Source: a virus. From it: a stretch of DNA of 43,273 bases. The stretch is from positions 1 through 43,273 of the IMG/VR virus record IMGVR_UViG_3300022188_000175; one strand, written 5' to 3'. The notes beneath the pieces were generated by a model that worked only from the letters and a program-made list of their open reading frames with translations, was not told the DNA's origin and did no database searches. The position numbers and the translations under genes were made by a program. This document shows positions 22,804 through 30,199 of this stretch, in pieces; the stretch's first letter is position 1, and the number at the start of each line of letters is the position of its first letter.

Positions 22804-23432
22804 CGAAGTACCTCCAGTTCGAAATCTTTGAAGAGTTGTCCATCTGTTTTCTCATACGATTGCACAATCAACCCGGGAAAGTCTCTCTTTAAGGACTCTA
22901 AGTCCTCACACGTATGAATTGGCTTGCAGACTGTGATTCTGAACTCGCTACGTTGCGGGAAGAACCTGCGCAGGAACTCCGCGGATTGTATTATGTTGTC
23001 TAACATCTCGTTCGTAAAGAGCGGGCTAACTCGTTGATAACATTCGAGATTCAGTCGATGCTTGACGTCCAGGGACACCCGATCAAGCAGAGGCATCAGA
23101 CGTACAAGCTTCTCGTAAAACGTACCGTTGGTGAACAACTTGGTCTTCAAACCCATATTGCGAACTCTTTCCAGGAACTCCTCTAAAACCTCCACAGGAT
23201 GAACAAGCGGTTCCCCACCCAAGAGAACAACAGCGGTGGCAAGCGGTACCTGAGATCCAATAAACGCTAAAACTTCCTCGAGAGTCATCTTTGGGGGTTC
23301 GACCACGACTCTCGCGTTGAAACACATGCGACAGCGCATATTGCAGCCGGAGAAGAACACAGAAACCGCAATCTCGTCCTCAAAATCCGAAAACGAAGGG
23401 AAAAGACAAGAATGTACTCTCTTTTTGTTCAC
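22794..23432 (-). CDS. nrdG: Anaerobic ribonucleotide reductase activating protein (radical SAM)
   Basis: A 212-residue radical SAM activase that installs the glycyl radical on NrdD using S-adenosylmethionine and a [4Fe-4S] cluster. The cluster motif is CNMRCRMC (Cx3Cx2C) at about residues 30-37, followed by the SAM-binding VVLLGGEPLVHP segment. It begins with GTG overlapping the upstream stop as GTGA and ends inside the nrdD start, so activase and reductase are translationally coupled. The adjacency makes the assignment secure against other small radical SAM proteins. Confidence 0.9.
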   Translation of the reverse strand: MNKKRVHSCLFPSFSDFEDEIAVSVFFSGCNMRCRMCFNARVVVEPPKMTLEEVLAFIGSQVPLATAVVLLGGEPLVHPVEVLEEFLERVRNMGLKTKLFTNGTFYEKLVRLMPLLDRVSLDVKHRLNLECYQRVSPLFTNEMLDNIIQSAEFLRRFFPQRSEFRITVCKPIHTCEDLESLKRDFPGLIVQSYEKTDGQLFKDFELEVLRCE

Positions 23433-23671
23433 CGCGTGCGCTCGAAAGGTATCACGTTATACCCGTGTCCTTCCAGCCACATTAACATCAGCAGAACGCG
23501 CCGTGAAACCACATCGTGGTTGCGCATCAATTGTCCCAACCCGTAATACTGCAAAATCTTATCGCTCAAGACCTTACCAACGGTACTCCCAACAAGCGCC
23601 GAAAAGGAGTACTGATCCAACAACTGAGTGATTTCCCGCTCGAGATCTCTGAGCTTACTTCCCAGGTCCAT
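23429..23671 (-). CDS. Small helical hypothetical protein
   Basis: An 80-residue, mostly helical protein (KLRDLEREITQLLDQYSFSALVGS; SRRVLLMLMWLEGHGYNVIPFE). No family recognised. I placed the start at ATG 23671 rather than GTG 23704; neither has a clear ribosome binding site, so translation probably relies on coupling to the gene upstream, which it overlaps by 17 bases. The stop overlaps the nrdG start as GTGA. Confidence 0.6.
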   Translation of the reverse strand: MDLGSKLRDLEREITQLLDQYSFSALVGSTVGKVLSDKILQYYGLGQLMRNHDVVSRRVLLMLMWLEGHGYNVIPFERTR

Positions 23672-23942
23672 CGTCGAGCGAGCGCAAAAACTCCAACTTC
23701 TCACGCAAACGACCGCTCAACACTTGCTCAGGAAACCCTCCAAATGACGCCACAAACCGCCGAACAAACTCACGGAGCTCCTCATCCGACAGGGAATCCA
23801 CAAACAGGTTAGCCAATTCTTCACTCACCCACTCGTCAGTAGAGTAATCAGTGGAACGACCACTACTACTGTCGGAGTAGTACCAATAGTACTTGTAGCC
23901 CGTAGTAATTTCAGGCCACACGTACTTTGCAGTGTTGTACAT
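23655..23942 (-). CDS. Hypothetical protein with Tyr-rich N-terminus
   Basis: A 95-residue protein. The first 35 residues are rich in Tyr and Ser (GYKYYWYYSDSSSGRST); the rest is acidic and helical (SEELANLFVDSLSDEELREFVRRFVASFG). The ATG follows GGGAGGTTTAAG, a good site. It sits one base after the RNase HII stop. No family recognised. Confidence 0.7.
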   Translation of the reverse strand: MYNTAKYVWPEITTGYKYYWYYSDSSSGRSTDYSTDEWVSEELANLFVDSLSDEELREFVRRFVASFGGFPEQVLSGRLREKLEFLRSLDDGPGK

Positions 23943-23943
23943 C

Positions 23944-24642
23944 TTAAACCTCCCAACTGTTTAGTAAGCGTGCAAGCTCCGGCATATGCTTACGGTGCAA
24001 AGGTGAAAGTCCGTACCTTCTTATGGCGTTCCAATGAGCCTTACATCTATACCCTTTGTTACTGTCAATACCGTAGCACGCAAAGTCAGGGAGTTGCGCG
24101 ATCGCCTTCACGACCCAGTCCCTCGTCACTTTCGCGAGAATACTCGCATAAGCAATACATTGCACTAACTCATCTCCGTGGGAAATCGCGAGAACAGGGA
24201 AAGGACTGTCCCTCATCGGAAAGTGATCGATCAGTAGTACAGTGGGGTGCGAGTCACACGAAGATACAAGCTGTGTGACAGCTCTCCAACGCGCAAGAGC
24301 ACCTGCGCGCTGCACATTCCGAAACGCTTCGATCTCTCTGACGCTCACTTCAGAGATCGCGTACCGGGGAACAATCTCGATGATTTTCCAAAACAACTCC
24401 TCGCGCCTCTTCTCAGTTAACTGCTTGGACTCTTTGACTTCGAAGTAGTTACTGAGATCACACAGGTCGAAAAGAACGGCCGCAGCATGTATCGGGCCGA
24501 AGAACGCGCCAGTTCCCGCCTCATCAACGCCTATTGCATACCGAAACCCCACTTCTCTCAACGCTTTCTCGATCGAGAAAGGCTCGGGAAACAGCCTCTG
24601 AGCACACAGAGACAAAAATCGCGACAGTGTTACCTCAGACAT
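23944..24642 (-). CDS. rnhB: Ribonuclease HII
   Basis: A 232-residue RNase HII that cuts the RNA strand of RNA-DNA hybrids and single ribonucleotides in DNA. Family motifs: GVDEAGTGAFFGP with the DE catalytic pair, KESKQLTEKRREEL, LLIDHFPM, HGDELVQCIAYASILAKVTRD with later acids, and the C-terminal NKGYRCKAHWNAIRRYG. Length is normal for the family. Start ATG follows GAGGAGGGGTTGT. For the phage it would remove Okazaki primers, complementing its own primase and polymerase, since the polymerase has no 5'-3' exonuclease domain. Confidence 0.95.
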   Translation of the reverse strand: MSEVTLSRFLSLCAQRLFPEPFSIEKALREVGFRYAIGVDEAGTGAFFGPIHAAAVLFDLCDLSNYFEVKESKQLTEKRREELFWKIIEIVPRYAISEVSVREIEAFRNVQRAGALARWRAVTQLVSSCDSHPTVLLIDHFPMRDSPFPVLAISHGDELVQCIAYASILAKVTRDWVVKAIAQLPDFACYGIDSNKGYRCKAHWNAIRRYGLSPLHRKHMPELARLLNSWEV

Positions 24643-24657
24643 ACAACCCCTCCTCAG

Positions 24658-25152
24658 TTACGCTCGCGCCCACCCTCCAACTCCAGCAGACCCCTCAATT
24701 TCCTCGAGTTCCAAGTAACGCCCAGCAAAAGCTTCACCTACAAGAAACGCCAACCCAATTTTGGTCTTTAGGGGCGCGGAACTCCTGAACAAAACCTCCA
24801 ATGCCTCGTCAAGACGCACCTGCTCCCCACACGAATTACACAAAGACTCAACATGAGAAACAGAAACGCCAAAAGCTTCATGGAAAGAAGCCGTTTGGTC
24901 GATGGGTTCTTGGAACTCGTCGGTAAGGTACAATTTCGACGGAGGATTAGAGAGAATTCCCATAACCCCTATGGCGTCGAGAGTAAACGCCATAACCCTC
25001 GACAAGTACGCGACTAAAGCGACGCAAGTAAGACGCTCGCGCAAGTCATCTGTCTGGATCAAGTTGTACGCGAACAACGCCTTTCGCACCGGGTGAACCG
25101 TCTGGAGGATCACCGATGCATACTCGATCACCTCTTGGTGCTCACGAAACAA
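24658..25152 (-). CDS. Hypothetical helical protein, start uncertain
   Basis: A 164-residue protein (or up to 205 if it starts at ATG 25275). It is mainly helical and hydrophobic in the middle (LTCVALVAYLSRVMAFTLDAIGVMGIL), with a single CNSC pair and an acidic end. The longer version overlaps the zinc-ribbon gene by 122 bases and its first 40 residues look like out-of-frame noise. TTG at 25152, one base after that gene's stop and behind AAGGAAGAG, is the more natural start. No family recognised. Confidence 0.6.
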   Translation of the reverse strand: MFREHQEVIEYASVILQTVHPVRKALFAYNLIQTDDLRERLTCVALVAYLSRVMAFTLDAIGVMGILSNPPSKLYLTDEFQEPIDQTASFHEAFGVSVSHVESLCNSCGEQVRLDEALEVLFRSSAPLKTKIGLAFLVGEAFAGRYLELEEIEGSAGVGGWARA

Positions 25153-25153
25153 C

Positions 25154-25459
25154 CTAACTGCTCTTCCTTTTATATCTCCTGCGTTTTGCACCTGCGCGGG
25201 TCCCCCAGTAAATTTTTTGGTACATCTCGCCAGGTACCAAACGCGACGTATCCACGAAGTCAACCTCCCCCACATCCTGGTTCCGCAAACAAGCGAACAG
25301 CGACGACTTCAAACAGTTCGGACAAAGCGTGTAAGAACGACATAAGAAAAAAGTAAGACGCCGAACCCCAGCGTAAGGCTTCCCTCGATGGTAAAAAAGT
25401 ACAAACCCACACTTCGGGCAAGCAACCACAAACTCATGCTGTTGCTGTTCATCTTTCAT
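25154..25459 (-). CDS. Zinc-ribbon protein
   Basis: A 101-residue protein with Cys pairs CPKC (near 14) and CPNC (near 46) that should form a zinc ribbon, and a strongly basic C-terminus (GTRAGAKRRRYKRKSS) suggesting nucleic acid binding. It follows queC by five bases with only a weak ribosome binding site, so it is probably co-expressed with the deazaguanine genes. Function unknown. Confidence 0.7.
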   Translation of the reverse strand: MKDEQQQHEFVVACPKCGFVLFYHRGKPYAGVRRLTFFLCRSYTLCPNCLKSSLFACLRNQDVGEVDFVDTSRLVPGEMYQKIYWGTRAGAKRRRYKRKSS

Positions 25460-25464
25460 GAGCT

Positions 25465-26175
25465 TCAGAAATTGAAAACCTTACGGCAAATTTCAACCGC
25501 ACGTTCCCACTCGTCGTCTGTCAGAAGGGGGTCCTTAACCTCATTCTCGAGGAATGAAAAAGTGCGTTCCATACAAGTAGCGCAGCGCAAACACGGACGT
25601 TCTCCTCCCTCGTAACAGGACCAAGTCAAAGAATAATCCACACCCAACCTCAACCCAAGCTTAACTATCTCGGCTTTTGTCATATTCACAAATGGGGCGA
25701 GTACCTTCACCTGAGTGTAAGTGCCAAGAGAGGACGCTCTCGACAGAGCTTCCACAAATTCAGGACGACAATCAGGGTACACCTCAAAGTCGTTACGGTG
25801 CGCTCCGTAAAAGACATAAGGGATTCCAAGATTCTCCGCCCAAGCAATCGCGATTGACAACAATACCATGTTACGATTGGGAACAACCGTAATTTGCTGG
25901 TTCTCACGAGCGTAACGTTGGTCTTTTGGAATCTCACTCTCGTCGGACATTAAAGCAGAACGATTCGCGACCTCGCGCATGAACGAAATGTTAACGATCT
26001 TGTGCTCCTTACAGAGCTCCTCACCCCAAAAGATCGCATACTGTAACTCCTTCTTGTGCCGCTGACCGTAGTAAAAACTAATCCCGTATACCTCGTCGTA
26101 ATCCCGACTCACATAATGAAGTAAGGTCGTAGAATCCACACCTCCTGAAAAGACCACAACCGCACCCTTTCCCAT
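25465..26175 (-). CDS. queC: 7-cyano-7-deazaguanine synthase QueC
   Basis: A 236-residue ATP-dependent enzyme that turns 7-carboxy-7-deazaguanine into preQ0. The PP-loop is SGGVDSTTL (10-18), followed by the family segments FYYGQRHKKEL, VVPNRNMVLLSIA and YGAHRNDFEVYPDCRPEF, and the zinc site near the end: CYEGGERPCLRCATC. Length is typical. Start ATG is directly behind GGAGGAGGTCG. With QueD, QueE and FolE2 it completes synthesis of preQ0 from GTP, the precursor of 7-deazaguanine DNA modifications in phages and of queuosine or archaeosine in tRNA. Confidence 0.95.
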   Translation of the reverse strand: MGKGAVVVFSGGVDSTTLLHYVSRDYDEVYGISFYYGQRHKKELQYAIFWGEELCKEHKIVNISFMREVANRSALMSDESEIPKDQRYARENQQITVVPNRNMVLLSIAIAWAENLGIPYVFYGAHRNDFEVYPDCRPEFVEALSRASSLGTYTQVKVLAPFVNMTKAEIVKLGLRLGVDYSLTWSCYEGGERPCLRCATCMERTFSFLENEVKDPLLTDDEWERAVEICRKVFNF

Positions 26176-26187
26176 CGACCTCCTCCT

Positions 26188-26382
26188 TCAATCAGGGTAT
26201 CCATCATCTTCCTCGATCACGACGTCTCGTCTCATAGGGTTGGGCTCCAAATAACCGTAACTTCGCAACAGCGCGAGAATACGATCCATGAAGTCAGCGC
26301 CACGTCTTCCTTGAGCAATCCACCCCAAGTTCTCGTACTCCCTTGCGATCTTCACGATCTCGTCCAGTATTTTGCGCTCCAT
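26188..26382 (-). CDS. Small hypothetical protein between queD and queC
   Basis: A 64-residue acidic, helical protein (KILDEIVKIAREYENLGWIAQGRRG, then DRILALLRSYG and VVIEEDDGYPD). ATG 26382 follows GGGGGTGTGAG; the longer frame up to 26574 lies inside queD and is not supported. Unknown function; its position suggests co-expression with the deazaguanine pathway. Confidence 0.65.
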   Translation of the reverse strand: MERKILDEIVKIAREYENLGWIAQGRRGADFMDRILALLRSYGYLEPNPMRRDVVIEEDDGYPD

Positions 26383-26383
26383 C

Positions 26384-26851
26384 TCACACCCCCACGGTTG
26401 CTGAAGAACTTTCGGTTTCGAAAACCGTGACTGAACGAAGCCAAACCGCCTGAGGCGAACCAGGGTTATTCCTCTCCCACCACTCCGCCAACCTTTTCGA
26501 GATCTCGTCGAACAAGTAACGGCAAATCTCCTCAGAAGTAGGATGATTAGGAATTCGAACGATCCGGTACCCAAATGGCTTCAACGCCTCACAAAGCGCG
26601 TCATAACTCTCATCAGTTCCTAACAGTAAGGCGTGGTCCAACTCATCCAAAATGGGGGAAACTATCTCCTTCAAGTGCGCGAAGTCGATTAACATCGACC
26701 CAAAAACTCCTGATTTCCGGAAAGAACCCAAAGGACCTTCCACTCGAACAATCACTTCGAAGCGGTGCCCGTGAATGTTGCTACACTTGCCAGGGTACCC
26801 CTGTAAAACGTGCGCCGCGTCGAAGGAAAACTTCCTCTTCAACAAATGCAT
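26384..26851 (-). CDS. queD: 6-carboxy-5,6,7,8-tetrahydropterin synthase QueD
   Basis: A 155-residue member of the 6-pyruvoyl-tetrahydropterin synthase family, converting dihydroneopterin triphosphate to carboxytetrahydropterin. The start FSFDAAHVLQGYPGKCSNIHGH gives the three zinc-binding His and the catalytic Cys; LIDFAHLKEIV, LDELDHALLL and PTSEEICRYLF are further family motifs. ATG 26851 is supported by GAGGAGGTAGCG; the 34 extra codons upstream have no signal. It receives substrate from FolE2, and its product goes to QueE. QueD is favoured over eukaryote-type PTPS by the neighbours. Confidence 0.93.
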   Translation of the reverse strand: MHLLKRKFSFDAAHVLQGYPGKCSNIHGHRFEVIVRVEGPLGSFRKSGVFGSMLIDFAHLKEIVSPILDELDHALLLGTDESYDALCEALKPFGYRIVRIPNHPTSEEICRYLFDEISKRLAEWWERNNPGSPQAVWLRSVTVFETESSSATVGV

Positions 26852-26868
26852 CGCTACCTCCTCGCGTG

Positions 26869-27054
26869 TTATTCCGTTGTTTCTTGTAACTTGCGTACCA
26901 GAAGACGTCCCAAGCGCTTGTGACCTGCCTTCAAGTACCACTTCTTCCACCATCCAGCGACTACCTTCACAGCCTCGGCATCCAAAGTTTCAAGCTCCTT
27001 GGCTGCTTCCTCCGCAGCTTTGTCCATAGCCTCGATGATCTCCTCTCTCATCAT
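26869..27054 (-). CDS. Small charged helical protein
   Basis: A 61-residue protein, acidic and helical in its first half (EEIIEAMDKAAEEAAKELETL) and basic in its second (GHKRLGRLLVRKLQE). ATG 27054 sits behind GAAAGGAGGTTAAAA, a near-ideal site, although the gene begins 65 bases inside the radical SAM gene. Unknown function within the deazaguanine block. Confidence 0.7.
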   Translation of the reverse strand: MMREEIIEAMDKAAEEAAKELETLDAEAVKVVAGWWKKWYLKAGHKRLGRLLVRKLQETTE

Positions 27055-28411
27055 TTTTAACCTCCTTTCTCACCTTCTCAAAAATTTCCTCGATAGGGGA
27101 CCCAACCTCGAAAGGTTCCATCGGAAGATACGAAGCGGGTCCCACCTTACATTCAACAAGATCAACCGCCATGGTAAACTCACCATCCCACCCGGAAAAC
27201 CATCGCGCGCGGGGTGCTGTGAGAACCTGCGGATGACGCTCCACATACCAAGTGTCAAACATCACATATCGAACGCCCCAGAGCATAGTTGTGTCAGGGC
27301 CTGGGCGTTCCCAACCCTCAAAAAGCTCGGGAGGCCAAGGCTTAACTCGCATACCTCGCGCTCTCCCGAAAGGTTTGAACCCCAAAACCAAAACCGGGAA
27401 CGGAATCCTCTCGACCACCTCAAAAGGAGTGATCCCTTCCACCACATGAATCACAAACTTTGGGCGACGCCCCCGAAAGTGTGACTCACGCACGCGCAAA
27501 AACTCCTCGTAGTCTTCCTTACTGGTAACAGTAATCCCAATCGCTCCAACAAGCTCCCGGAGTACATCCGAGTGCCGCGCCAAAAGCTCAAAAGAGTGAG
27601 TCGTGATGTTAACAACGATGTGTTTTGAGCGCGCGTACTCCAGAATCTGTACCAAATCAGGATGTGTTAAAGGTTCACCGCCGCCAAGCGCTATCTCGAG
27701 AACCTTACCCGAAATGGAATCGAAAAACCTTTTGATGCGCTCGAGAGGCGCAAAGGTCCCACAGCGTGAAGCTGACTCGTAACACCAAGGACACTCGCGG
27801 GGGCAATAAGTGCAGATCTTCACATCAATTGTTTCCGGGAAAACTGGTTCAAGAGATTTGAGCGCGCAAAAGGACACACGATAACGCTCCCCCGTTGTGG
27901 GAGAAAGTACGACCCAATAGTTACCATTTTTCTGTACCCAAAGGTCAATGTCTCCAACAAACCACGGGAACGTTTCAACGCGAGGAAACTCATGCGAGTA
28001 GATAGAAGCGTCACTCCCACCCTTCACCGCGATCTGTGGGAGCAAAACAAACTTTTTCAACTCCCGGTAAAACTCGAGAGCCGGTTCACCCTCAGGCGTT
28101 ACAAACCGAGGCCACCTCGACTGATGGTCAACCGTCAACGTAGCGTTAGTCGTTAACACTACTGCAAGTTCCTCGAGAGAAAACAACCCTGAGATTAACT
28201 CTCTGGTCTTCTCAGCCGGAAACCCTGACTCAAGAACCTGCGCCACAAGGTACGTAAGTTTCCATTCTGTGGAACGTAAAAAGAACCACTCCCAACTGAA
28301 CCCACTCGATGGAAAACTCGGGGCAAATTCGGATTCGTCAAAGCACCACACCAACGCGTGCGAAGAACTGGAGTTCGTCTCGAAGATCGGCCTGTAATGC
28401 CAGACAAACAT
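26990..28411 (-). CDS. Radical SAM protein of unknown function in the deazaguanine cluster
   Basis: A 473-residue protein. Residues 1-190 form a domain starting WHYRPIFETNSSSSHALVW; the FETNSSSSH motif recurs in uncharacterised phage proteins. A radical SAM core follows: CPRECPWC (Cx3Cx2C cluster motif) within a Cys-rich ICTYCPRECPWCYESASRC, LEIALGGGEPLTHPDL for SAM binding, then VNITTHSF and IGITVTSKED strands. It lies between queE and queD, its ATG overlapping the queE stop as TGATG, so it is co-translated with preQ0 enzymes. It is clearly distinct from QueE and NrdG. It may modify the deazaguanine base or a peptide, but this is inference from context; no substrate motif is evident. Confidence 0.85.
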   Translation of the reverse strand: MFVWHYRPIFETNSSSSHALVWCFDESEFAPSFPSSGFSWEWFFLRSTEWKLTYLVAQVLESGFPAEKTRELISGLFSLEELAVVLTTNATLTVDHQSRWPRFVTPEGEPALEFYRELKKFVLLPQIAVKGGSDASIYSHEFPRVETFPWFVGDIDLWVQKNGNYWVVLSPTTGERYRVSFCALKSLEPVFPETIDVKICTYCPRECPWCYESASRCGTFAPLERIKRFFDSISGKVLEIALGGGEPLTHPDLVQILEYARSKHIVVNITTHSFELLARHSDVLRELVGAIGITVTSKEDYEEFLRVRESHFRGRRPKFVIHVVEGITPFEVVERIPFPVLVLGFKPFGRARGMRVKPWPPELFEGWERPGPDTTMLWGVRYVMFDTWYVERHPQVLTAPRARWFSGWDGEFTMAVDLVECKVGPASYLPMEPFEVGSPIEEIFEKVRKEVKNDERGDHRGYGQSCGGSSQGA

Positions 28412-29049
28412 CACACACCCCTTTTCGTGTCAAAAATCGCAATGTGTAACCGTGGGGAGAACCTCACTCCATACTTCACACACCACTCCCACACTTTGGG
28501 CGCATTTGACAAATACTCAGCTCTTGTCGCACCCAAGGGCATCAAAAACACTCTCTCGCGGGGAAATTTGTATTCGGAGACTTTCTCAAGTGCGCGCAAA
28601 ACCTCATCCTCCTGTGATACCACAAACTTCAAGAAGGTGTTAGGAGCACTTTTCCAATCCTTCCAGTGAATAGGCTTGTAACGGTCGAAACACCACAACT
28701 TCGGGGAAATGATCCACCTTGTGACACCAGTGTCAAAAGGAAGTCCGATTGTTCCATTCGTCTCCACTTCCACCTCGAAGTCCCTGGAAAGTAAAGTTAG
28801 AAACCGCACAATGTCAGGTTGCAGAAGTGGTTCACCCCCCGTTACCACCACCAAGTCGGTACCCTGTTCTTTGACCCGCTGAAGGAGCTGTTCAACCGAA
28901 ACCTGTTCAGGTGGGGCGCCCTGCCAAGAGTAAGTGGAGTCACACATAGCGCACTTGAGATTACACCCAAACGTGCGCACAAAGGTAGCAGGACGCCCCG
29001 CGCTCGGGCCCTCGCCTTGCAAGCTTTTAAACACCTCAGTTAGCAGCAT
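28411..29049 (-). CDS. queE: 7-carboxy-7-deazaguanine synthase QueE
   Basis: A 212-residue radical SAM enzyme that contracts carboxytetrahydropterin to 7-carboxy-7-deazaguanine. The N-terminus shows SLQGEGPSAGRPATFVRTFG followed by CNLKCAMCDSTY, the cluster motif in the arrangement typical of QueE. VVTGGEPLLQPD binds SAM and VEVETNGTIGLP is a further family motif. The product is passed to QueC. The ATG lies 14 bases inside the preceding HTH gene and the stop overlaps the radical SAM start. Confidence 0.94.
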   Translation of the reverse strand: MLLTEVFKSLQGEGPSAGRPATFVRTFGCNLKCAMCDSTYSWQGAPPEQVSVEQLLQRVKEQGTDLVVVTGGEPLLQPDIVRFLTLLSRDFEVEVETNGTIGLPFDTGVTRWIISPKLWCFDRYKPIHWKDWKSAPNTFLKFVVSQEDEVLRALEKVSEYKFPRERVFLMPLGATRAEYLSNAPKVWEWCVKYGVRFSPRLHIAIFDTKRGV

Positions 29050-29476
29050 CTTTCGCCCTCTTCAGTACTCTGTGGACCCAGACGAGGCTACACCCGAGCT
29101 CGCGCGCAATCTCTTTCGGGCGCATCCCTCTGTTGGACAGCTCCAAAATCTTTTCGCGGGTTTGAGACCTGTTGCGGCCTTTTTGCACCTGCTCACGCGC
29201 CATCTTTTTCACCTCCTTCCTATGATTTTTTCCCGAAGCTCGAAACTTTTTATCGGAAGCTCGAAACTTTTTATCGGAAGAAACGCCTTCGCGCAACACC
29301 TCCCGTAGGGTAAGCTCCTTGAGACGCGGGTCTCTAACCGCGCAGGATTCCCGCTTCGGGCAAGTCGCAAGACAATGAAACAGCGTGTGGTACCCAACGT
29401 GTCTGCACCAATGAAGCTGAGCGAGCCATCGATACTCGTCCTTCAGATCCTCTGTCTTGAAAAACGTGTCCTTCAC
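29036..29476 (-). CDS. HTH protein with Cys-rich N-terminus and tandem repeat; possible internal start
   Basis: A 146-residue protein. The N-terminal part has His/Cys residues (WCRHVGYHTLFHCLATCPKRESC), the middle a duplicated SDKKFRA heptapeptide from a 21-base tandem repeat, and the C-terminus an HTH (ILELSNRGMRPKEIARELGCSLVWVHRVL). GTG 29476 has a strong site (GAGGAGGGTATC). A second strong site, GGAAGGAGGTGAAAAAG, precedes an in-frame ATG at 29203 and could produce a 55-residue HTH-only form; alternatively the two parts are separate genes fused by loss of a stop. It is a likely regulator just ahead of the deazaguanine genes. Confidence 0.7.
   Translation of the reverse strand: MKDTFFKTEDLKDEYRWLAQLHWCRHVGYHTLFHCLATCPKRESCAVRDPRLKELTLREVLREGVSSDKKFRASDKKFRASGKNHRKEVKKMAREQVQKGRNRSQTREKILELSNRGMRPKEIARELGCSLVWVHRVLKRAKDAAN
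29235..29276. repeat. 21-base perfect tandem duplication
   Basis: Two adjacent identical copies of a 21-base unit (29235-29255 and 29256-29276), with the first four bases of a third, lie in frame inside the HTH gene. They encode SDKKFRA twice. Length is a multiple of three, so the frame is preserved. Confidence 0.95.
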
Positions 29477-29510
29477 GATACCCTCCTCAAAATAGCGTCG
29501 AGCTCAACCG

Positions 29511-30176
29511 TCACGGAAGTAGCTCCCACGCGCGTAACGTCTCGTTGTAACGCAACTGGTCCGCAGTAAACTTACGTGGCACCTGAAACGGAAGGAGCGA
29601 CTTGTGATGTTTCATGAACGTGCGCAGGTCAACCGAGCGTACATGAGACGTGTGCTCGAACACGGGAAGGGAGAACATAGTGGGCTCGTGTAAAAACTTA
29701 ATCGCAAGTCTCTTTGCCCTCCGGTTCACAAGGATTTCGGCGAACTTCGCATCCCCTGCGAAAGACGTCGTGAAAAACAACCTGTATTTTGTCACCTGAA
29801 CGGCATATCCTGTGGGTCGGAGACAAAACTCTTCTTTTGCGGAAATCTGCTCCGGAGTGAAAAACCTCACCATCGCCACGTGCCCGTCTGCGAGAACGAT
29901 GTCGATGGGGAGTACCTTGCCTCCCAAACCGGTGGTCGAGCTCACCCAGCGTGCAAACCGCGCAGAGCGAATCAAGTACTTTCTCCGCTGATTCGTACTC
30001 CACAACTTTAAACCACGACGCTCCTGCGTGAACTCAAGGCAAAGATCGTTTGGAGGCTGAACGTACGCGCGAACGTAATTCCCAGCTGGGGGCTTGGTCA
30101 AAACCAAGACCGCCCCATCACTGTTAAACTGCCCATAAACCGTCGACCTTCTGGGTGGTACATAAACCTCCCACAT
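29511..30176 (-). CDS. Hypothetical protein
   Basis: A 221-residue protein, beta-rich and basic (MWEVYVPPRRSTVYGQFN; LKLWSTNQRRKYLIRSARFA; TKYRLFFTTSFAGDAKF). No family recognised. ATG 30176 is chosen because CAAAGGAGGTGGAAGG precedes it; the 25 codons upstream overlap the previous gene and have no signal. It may form a unit with the gene at 30200. Confidence 0.75.
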   Translation of the reverse strand: MWEVYVPPRRSTVYGQFNSDGAVLVLTKPPAGNYVRAYVQPPNDLCLEFTQERRGLKLWSTNQRRKYLIRSARFARWVSSTTGLGGKVLPIDIVLADGHVAMVRFFTPEQISAKEEFCLRPTGYAVQVTKYRLFFTTSFAGDAKFAEILVNRRAKRLAIKFLHEPTMFSLPVFEHTSHVRSVDLRTFMKHHKSLLPFQVPRKFTADQLRYNETLRAWELLP

Positions 30177-30199
30177 CCTTCCACCTCCTTTGTTTGTGA

